This document shows, one piece after another, positions 59,828-64,000 of a stretch of 64,000 nucleotides of DNA (within the stretch, counting starts at the first letter, position 1; the number at the start of each line of letters is the position of its first letter). The DNA is from Chryseomicrobium aureum (lineage in GTDB: Bacteria; Bacillota; Bacilli; Bacillales_A; Planococcaceae), in NCBI RefSeq assembly GCF_016909155.1, contig NZ_JAFBFG010000007.1:37982-101981 (forward strand), in the 5' to 3' direction. The translations under genes were made by a program, and so were the position numbers. The notes under the pieces were generated by a model, which worked only from the letters and a program-made list of their open reading frames with translations, did no database searches and was not told where the DNA came from.

Positions 59828-59977
59828 TTATAGAAATAGCGCGATGAAATTGAAAATTCCGGTGATTGAGTAAAGAACGATGGAAACTCCTATAGCTCCT
59901 ACGAAAAAGTACGCTACTAGTTTGAGTAAGTCGAGAACTGCGCCAATCAAATCATCGATGAATGATAGTCCTTTCAC
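59828..59977 (-). CDS. Small membrane protein, 49 residues
   Basis: A short minus-strand gene. The GTG at 59977 follows GGAGTGAG. The product is amphipathic at the start (VKGLSFIDDLIGAVLDLLKL) followed by one or two hydrophobic stretches (VAYFFVGAIGVSIVLYSITG, IFNFIALFL). It sits 19 bases after the alpha/beta hydrolase stop and ends at the shared terminator, which argues for a real gene. Similar small hydrophobic proteins have no known role. Confidence 0.65.
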   Translation of the reverse strand: MKGLSFIDDLIGAVLDLLKLVAYFFVGAIGVSIVLYSITGIFNFIALFL

Positions 59978-59996
59978 ATTCTCACTCCTATCAGAA

Positions 59997-60836
59997 TTAT
60001 TTCGTGCTGGTCTCTTTCACGAAGCTACCAAATTTCTCTTCCTCTTCAGCGAATGGAAAGTGATTGCTGTTCTTGAACTCCCAGAATGTTGCACCCGGTA
60101 TTTCTGCAGCGATTTCTTTTCCAAAGACAAGTGGACATTGGGAATCATAAGTTCCTGTATATACAAACGTTGGCACTACGATTTCCTGTAGTTGTTTTGT
60201 GAGGTCAAAGTTCGGATATTCTATTTTTCGGAAGTAATCAAGTCTTGGCCCACATGTTTTTCCACTGTTTGGCTTTGTCATAGAACGTTTTAAATTCTCT
60301 TCCAAATGGTAGGACATCAAAGCCCACTCGTATCCTAGCTTTTGTCGTTCTTCAAGAGGGACTTCATCTTGACTTAACCGATCCATAATATAAACAATCC
60401 GTTCGTAATTTGGATTTTGGGTACTGTATATACAATCTGGATGTTCTCCGTACGCTTTTGAAGCCGCTGCCCCACCCACAATAATTTTAGTTAACGAGTC
60501 AGGAAATTGAATTGCGTAAACGAGCGCAAGCATGCCGCCTGTTGAATGCCCCGCAAATCCCCATTTGTTTAAATCCAGTGCTTTACGAATTGCTTCTAAG
60601 TCTTTTACAGTTTCCAACATACTAAACTCATCTTCATGCACAGCTCTCTCAGATTTTCCAGCACCTCTGACATTGATTAGGTAGACTTTATAATGTTCAG
60701 CAAATGCTGCCCCAAATAAATTTCCGTTCGAATTATATTCACTGTAATGATGTGTAACCGCCATTGGTTCTCCATGTCCATATGTGAAATACTCAAATAA
60801 TCCACGATCAGTATGTATATAATTAGTTTCCCACAT
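59997..60836 (-). CDS. Alpha/beta hydrolase
   Basis: A 279-residue alpha/beta hydrolase with the complete triad. It has nucleophile Ser in GFAGHSTGGMLAL, Asp in YTGTYDSQCP and His in SNHFPFAE. The oxyanion region is VTHHYSEYNSNG, with VYLINVRGAGKSE after it. It resembles proline iminopeptidases and epoxide- or ester-hydrolysing members; the substrate is not decidable. No clear ribosome site beyond AAGTGG is seen before ATG 60836. The long repeat array H fills the upstream region. Confidence 0.85.
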   Translation of the reverse strand: MWETNYIHTDRGLFEYFTYGHGEPMAVTHHYSEYNSNGNLFGAAFAEHYKVYLINVRGAGKSERAVHEDEFSMLETVKDLEAIRKALDLNKWGFAGHSTGGMLALVYAIQFPDSLTKIIVGGAAASKAYGEHPDCIYSTQNPNYERIVYIMDRLSQDEVPLEERQKLGYEWALMSYHLEENLKRSMTKPNSGKTCGPRLDYFRKIEYPNFDLTKQLQEIVVPTFVYTGTYDSQCPLVFGKEIAAEIPGATFWEFKNSNHFPFAEEEEKFGSFVKETSTK

Positions 60837-60987
60837 AGTTGCTCGCCACTTCCCATCTTTCTTCCATCATACACACCCACCCTTTATTCATCAACAGTAT
60901 TTACCAATTAGAATTCCTTTAAGTTGTGGATTAAAAAAATTGATTTTCAGAAGACTAGATAGGTTTATTCTGGGGATGAAAGTTTAC

Positions 60988-61519
60988 GCGGACACTGAAT
61001 TCGGTTTTGCGGACATTGAACCTACCTTTCTCGGACATTGAATTCATGTTTGCGGACATTGCCCGTTTACGCGGACACTGAATATGGTTTTGCGGACATT
61101 GAACATACTTTTCTCAGACACTGAATTCATGTTTGCGGACATTGCCCTTTTACGCGGACATTGAATATGGTTTTGCAGACATTGAACCTACCTTTCTCGG
61201 ACATTGAATTCATGTTTGCGGACATTGCTCGTTTACGCGGACATTGAATTCGGTTTTGCAGACATTGAACCTACCTTTCTCGGACACTGAATTCGGTTTT
61301 GCGGACATTGAACCTACCTTTCTCGGACATTGAATTCATGTTTGCGGACATTGCCCGTTTACGCGGACACTGAATATGGTTTTGCGGACATTGAACATAC
61401 TTTTCTCAGACACTGAATTCATGTTTGCGGACATTGCCCGTTTACGCGGACACTGAATTCGGTTTTGCGGACATTGAACCTACCTTTCTCGGACATTGAA
61501 TTCATGTTTGCGGACACTA
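60988..61519. repeat. Array H: GCGGACATTGAA words in 83-bp higher-order repeats
   Basis: About 26 GCGGACAYTGAA-like words occur. The spacing cycle is 21, 22, 21, 19 bp, making an 83-bp unit of four words with different linkers. Units start at 60988, 61071, 61154, 61237, 61363 and 61446. The fourth unit carries two extra words (a 43-bp internal duplication). Some words read GCAGAC, TCGGAC or TCAGAC. No gene is seen in 60837-61572. Confidence 0.9.
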
Positions 61520-61524
61520 GAAAA

Positions 61525-61570
61525 ACCCCCACCCCTCATCTGCCTGTTGACAGTGAAAAGTTGGGGCTTT
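61525..61570 (-). terminator. Terminator after flavin-reductase-like gene
   Basis: CCCCAcc ... TGGGG stem with internal hairpin (CTGTtgACAG) followed by TTTTT on the minus strand. Confidence 0.65.
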
Positions 61571-61572
61571 TA

Positions 61573-62178
61573 TTATTTCGGACGATCCATTGAAAAGATT
61601 TCACCAATCTCTGCATAGCTGGTTCCGGCTAAGCGACTTACCGCATTCAAAGCTCTCGGATCGATACGTCCATTGCTATAAATCTCTTCATCTATATGAA
61701 AACGGACGACACGACCAATCAGTAAATCGCTACCGGCATCGCCTTCATGGAATGGAATGGCTTCGACAAGTCGACATTCCATACGCACTTTTGCTTCTCG
61801 GATTCCTGGAACAGCAACCACTTCACTAGCTACTGGAGTGAGTCCTGCACGAATTAACTCACTCTCATCTGGCGCCAAACTAGCAGCCGTTTCATTGATC
61901 TTTTCAACATTGTCCCGGTCGACAATATGCACAACAAACTCTTTTGTCCTGTAAATATTGCGTGCCGTATCCTTGTGACCCGAAGCAGGTCGCTGTATAG
62001 AAAGAGAGACCATCGGCGGGTTAGACGAAACAATGGAAAAATAACTGAATGGCGCGCCATTGATGACACCATTTCCAGAATCCGTCGTGACAAAAGCAAT
62101 CGGTCGTGGAATGATACTGCCAATCAACAACTTATAATTTTCACGTTCTGTCTGCGCGTTTGGATCAAAAGAATGCAT
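61573..62178 (-). CDS. Flavin reductase-like FMN-binding protein
   Basis: A 201-residue protein of the flavin-reductase/DIM6-NTAB split-barrel family. KLLIGSIIPRPIAFVTTDSGNGVINGAPFSYFSIVSSNPPMVSLSI is the diagnostic FMN-binding start. KDTARNIYRTKEFVVHIVD, ECRLVEAIPF and DLLIGRVVRFHIDEEIY follow. It would use NAD(P)H to reduce flavin, possibly to serve a quinone- or aromatic-stress response. It lies 20 bases after the ring-cleaving dioxygenase gene, whose MhqR-like promoter therefore probably drives it too. Confidence 0.9.
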   Translation of the reverse strand: MHSFDPNAQTERENYKLLIGSIIPRPIAFVTTDSGNGVINGAPFSYFSIVSSNPPMVSLSIQRPASGHKDTARNIYRTKEFVVHIVDRDNVEKINETAASLAPDESELIRAGLTPVASEVVAVPGIREAKVRMECRLVEAIPFHEGDAGSDLLIGRVVRFHIDEEIYSNGRIDPRALNAVSRLAGTSYAEIGEIFSMDRPK

Positions 62179-62198
62179 CGCACTACCTCCTAGTTGGA

Positions 62199-63131
62199 CT
62201 ATTTGGGTACAGAAATCGGAATCAAGCGGTCTTCGATTCGAGAACGGTACTGCTCATACTGAGCCGGCAACATTAACTGTTCACCCATTGTTTCCAAAGA
62301 CTCATCATACCCAAAGCCTGGTGGATCTGTTGCAATTTCAAATAAAATTTCTCCCGCTTCCCGGAAATAGATAGCATTGAAATAATTCCGGTCTTTGATA
62401 TCCGTCACTTGCTCGCCTTTGTCATAGACATACGCCTGCCACTCTTTGTGATCCGCGTCGTCTTCAGCACGCCACGCAATGTGATGAACAGTCCCAACTC
62501 CCATTGTACCGACAACACCCGTCACTAGTTTCAAATCAACAGTATTGCCAATATCAGCTGACGATGTAAAGCGTCGGTACTCCCCTTCTTCTGCGACTTT
62601 TTCTAGCCCCATCACTTCGGTCAACGTGCGTTCAGTCGCTTCTGGATTTGTCGAATACAATCTCGCACCTGCAAATCCTTTGATAGCTACGTCCGGAGTT
62701 ACATCACCGATTGTCCATTCGTTATCAGCACCCGCTGCTCTTTCAACTAGTTCTAGGTGAAGGCCATGTGGGTCATCGAATTGCACAACATTTTCACCAA
62801 ATCGCACTGCTTTTTTAAATGGAATCGCTTCAGATGCCAATCGATTCACCCAAAACGGAAGACTACCGACTGGAACAGCATAGCTCGTTACGCCAACTTG
62901 CCCGTCTCCAATCGTCCCTTGGTAAGCATTCACCCACGGGAAGAAAGTTATGATTGTTCCCGGACGGCCGCCTTTGTCTCCAAAGTACAGGTGATACGTT
63001 CCCGGATCATCGAAATTGACTGTCTTTTTCACGAGACGCAGCCCGAGTACGCGTCCATAAAAATCTACATTTTCCTGTGGATGGCCGACGATTGCTGTAA
63101 TGTGATGAATACCTGCTGTTTGTTTTTTCAT
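62199..63131 (-). CDS. mhqO: Ring-cleaving dioxygenase, MhqO-like
   Basis: A 310-residue two-module VOC dioxygenase. GIHHITAIVGHPQENVDFYGRVLGLRLVKKTVNFDDPGTYHLYFGDKGG is nearly a textbook MhqO N-terminus. The second module has GTVHHIAWRAEDDADHKEWQ and the metal-site EILFEIATDPPGFGYDE. It cleaves catechol/hydroquinone-type rings in the quinone-stress response. The length matches B. subtilis MhqO (about 310). It is probably co-transcribed with the flavin reductase gene and shares operator type with the paralogue at 4096-5079. Confidence 0.92.
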   Translation of the reverse strand: MKKQTAGIHHITAIVGHPQENVDFYGRVLGLRLVKKTVNFDDPGTYHLYFGDKGGRPGTIITFFPWVNAYQGTIGDGQVGVTSYAVPVGSLPFWVNRLASEAIPFKKAVRFGENVVQFDDPHGLHLELVERAAGADNEWTIGDVTPDVAIKGFAGARLYSTNPEATERTLTEVMGLEKVAEEGEYRRFTSSADIGNTVDLKLVTGVVGTMGVGTVHHIAWRAEDDADHKEWQAYVYDKGEQVTDIKDRNYFNAIYFREAGEILFEIATDPPGFGYDESLETMGEQLMLPAQYEQYRSRIEDRLIPISVPK

Positions 63132-63163
63132 GCGGTTTCTTCCTTTCCTGTTCTTGTAAGTTT

Positions 63164-63196
63164 AGTATACGCTCCATTTATCTTGAATTCAAGATA
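63164..63196 (-). promoter_or_regulatory. Promoter with MhqR-like operator
   Basis: Read on the minus strand: TATCTTGAATTCAAGATA (63179-63196) overlaps -35 TTGAAT (63187-63192). A 17-bp spacer leads to -10 TATACT (63164-63169). The sequence of operator, -35, spacer length and -10 is the same as at 5112-5144. Confidence 0.82.
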
Positions 63197-63273
63197 ATTG
63201 TTTTGATTCGAAATTTCTCTTTCGGAGTAAATATGCTACGCTAAATAAAAATAGGAAACGAGATGATAACTAG

Positions 63274-63906
63274 ATGATCCAGCCTCCGCGCTTTGCGAAT
63301 TCCCTTCTTGAAACTAAGCTTGCTGCAATCCCTCTTCATGAAGACCCTGAGGTTTTCAATGCTGCTTTATCAGACGAAGTAATGCAAGAAACGACCTACA
63401 AAAGCTTACATATTGAAAATAGTATGTTCACCAACTGTGCATTTACAGAGAGTGAATTTTTACAAGCAGACTGGCAAGATGTACGTTTTGAGAACTGTGA
63501 TTTTTCCAACGTCACGCTCACTAAATGCACGTTAACACGTGTGGAATTTCTCAATTGCCGAATGACGGGTGTCGAGTTTGGGGAGTCGCATCTGCACGAT
63601 GTGCGGTTCGGGACGTGCGTGATGGATTATGCCCTATTTGGGTCTGGAAAACTTCGCACTAGCAGGTTTGAGTCGTGTAAGCTCGACTTCGCCCACTTCT
63701 ATTCCACACTGCTTGAGACTGTAGCATTCGCAGACTGTTCATTAGAAGAAGTGACATTTGAGCAGACCTCTTTAGCAGGAATTGACTTGAGCTCGAATCA
63801 CTTCACCCAGCTCAAAGTGGGTCTTGAAGAAATAAAGGGAAGTCATGTCTCGCCGATGCAAGCATTACAGTTTGCGACTTTATTTGGCCTTGTTATAAAA
63901 GAATGA
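63274..63906 (+). CDS. Pentapeptide-repeat protein
   Basis: A 210-residue protein made of pentapeptide repeats from about residue 45 to 175, the A-(D/N)-(L/F)-x-x pattern often with F or L at every fifth place. Examples are FTNCAFTESEFLQADWQDVRFENCDFSNVTLTKC, RVEFLNCRMTGVEF, HDVRFGTCVMDYALF, SRFESCKLDFAHFYS and VTFEQTSLAGIDLSS. This forms a right-handed quadrilateral beta-helix. Some members (Qnr, MfpA) mimic DNA and protect gyrase; I cannot say if this one does. The ribosome site is weak (GAGATGATAACTAG). Confidence 0.88.
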   Translation: MIQPPRFANSLLETKLAAIPLHEDPEVFNAALSDEVMQETTYKSLHIENSMFTNCAFTESEFLQADWQDVRFENCDFSNVTLTKCTLTRVEFLNCRMTGVEFGESHLHDVRFGTCVMDYALFGSGKLRTSRFESCKLDFAHFYSTLLETVAFADCSLEEVTFEQTSLAGIDLSSNHFTQLKVGLEEIKGSHVSPMQALQFATLFGLVIKE

Positions 63907-64000
63907 ATCATAACCACCAGTAGAACTGGTGGTTTGCTCTGCGCCTATAAGGCGCTTTTACTGGCCATGTCTGAAAGACATACTGAACGGGTGGACCAGC
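63905..64000. mobile_element. Hairpin cluster resembling an IS200/IS605-family end (partial)
   Basis: Three hairpins follow the pentapeptide gene: AACCACCAGT-aga-ACTGGTGGTT (63912-63934), GCGCCT-ataa-GGCGC (63941-63955) and ATGTCT-gaa-AGACAT (63967-63981). From memory, this series resembles sequence found at ends of IS200-type transposons and upstream of their tnpA. The first hairpin may also act as terminator for the pentapeptide gene. No transposase is in the window, so the call rests on the hairpins. Confidence 0.4.

Noticed and set aside
60988..61519. CRISPR-like array
   Set aside because: Word length is 10-12 bp at 19-22-bp spacing. The linkers repeat in an 83-bp cycle rather than being unique, and no cas gene is present.
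62757..63197. Open frame of 146 codons on the plus strand
   Set aside because: Antisense to the mhqO-like gene and its promoter, with no motif or ribosome site.

Overview
The window reads as a chromosomal segment of a mid-GC Firmicute of the order Bacillales. Several genes match Bacillus subtilis families (yhfW, floT/yuaF, mhqO, hmoB, yuxK, yueD). RNA-level control (a tryptophan T-box), strong AAGGAGG-type ribosome binding sites and many small membrane proteins fit too. The family Planococcaceae/Caryophanaceae (Planococcus, Sporosarcina, Chryseomicrobium relatives) is my best guess, by inference only. No prophage, integrase or CRISPR array is seen. The only classical mobile-element signal is a set of hairpins at the extreme right edge that looks like the end of an IS200/IS605-type element.

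Layout. 1-6740: tail of an ABC permease and its ATPase, photolyase, an aminotransferase, HmoB-like heme monooxygenase, an MhqR-type-operator dioxygenase gene, an acetyltransferase and an orphan substrate-binding-like protein. 6740-13380: a complete trpEGDCFBA operon behind a Trp T-box, preceded by a GAG-triplet run resembling a TRAP site. 13800-16740: a secreted, probably wall-anchored duplicated-domain protein, and an ECF sigma/anti-sigma pair. 16900-25610: membrane proteins, a MATE pump, a LysM-3D protein, an ATP-grasp plus alpha-E/transglutaminase pair, and a Rieske oxidoreductase. 25670-32700: a NERD-domain gene with no ordinary start codon, flotillin/NfeD, AtoE-type transporter and nitroreductase. 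33014-36924: the Pnkp/Hen1 RNA repair pair. 37021-57133: mostly minus-strand clusters of small enzymes and small membrane proteins, including a FusB-like protein, DsdA, two VanZ-like proteins and a tandem duplication of a membrane-protein gene. 57257-63906: AlkD-like repair protein, nitrilase plus acetyltransferase, alpha/beta hydrolase, a second MhqR-type dioxygenase operon, and a pentapeptide-repeat protein.

The most unusual content lies between genes. Six intergenic elements (A-F) each carry five copies of a short word spaced exactly 21 bp apart. The word differs between loci (GGGCACA, TCTACCGAA, TTAGCCAT, TTAACGACC), but parts of the frame are shared: a TTATGGAAACTAAT-like box, a CTTACTAGTAAG-like palindrome and, in five of the six, a GAGCGAGCGTTC-like core. 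Elements with the same word occur as inverted pairs: A/B around the trp segment and D/E around a two-gene NERD cassette. Two larger arrays follow a similar logic, with 21-bp words nested in 93-bp (G, word AGCGACGA) and 83-bp (H, word GCGGACATTGAA) higher-order repeats. I know of no named family with this architecture.

Limits: all functions come from reading motifs and from family knowledge. Start codons were moved inward from the longest open frame wherever a better-placed ribosome binding site was visible.
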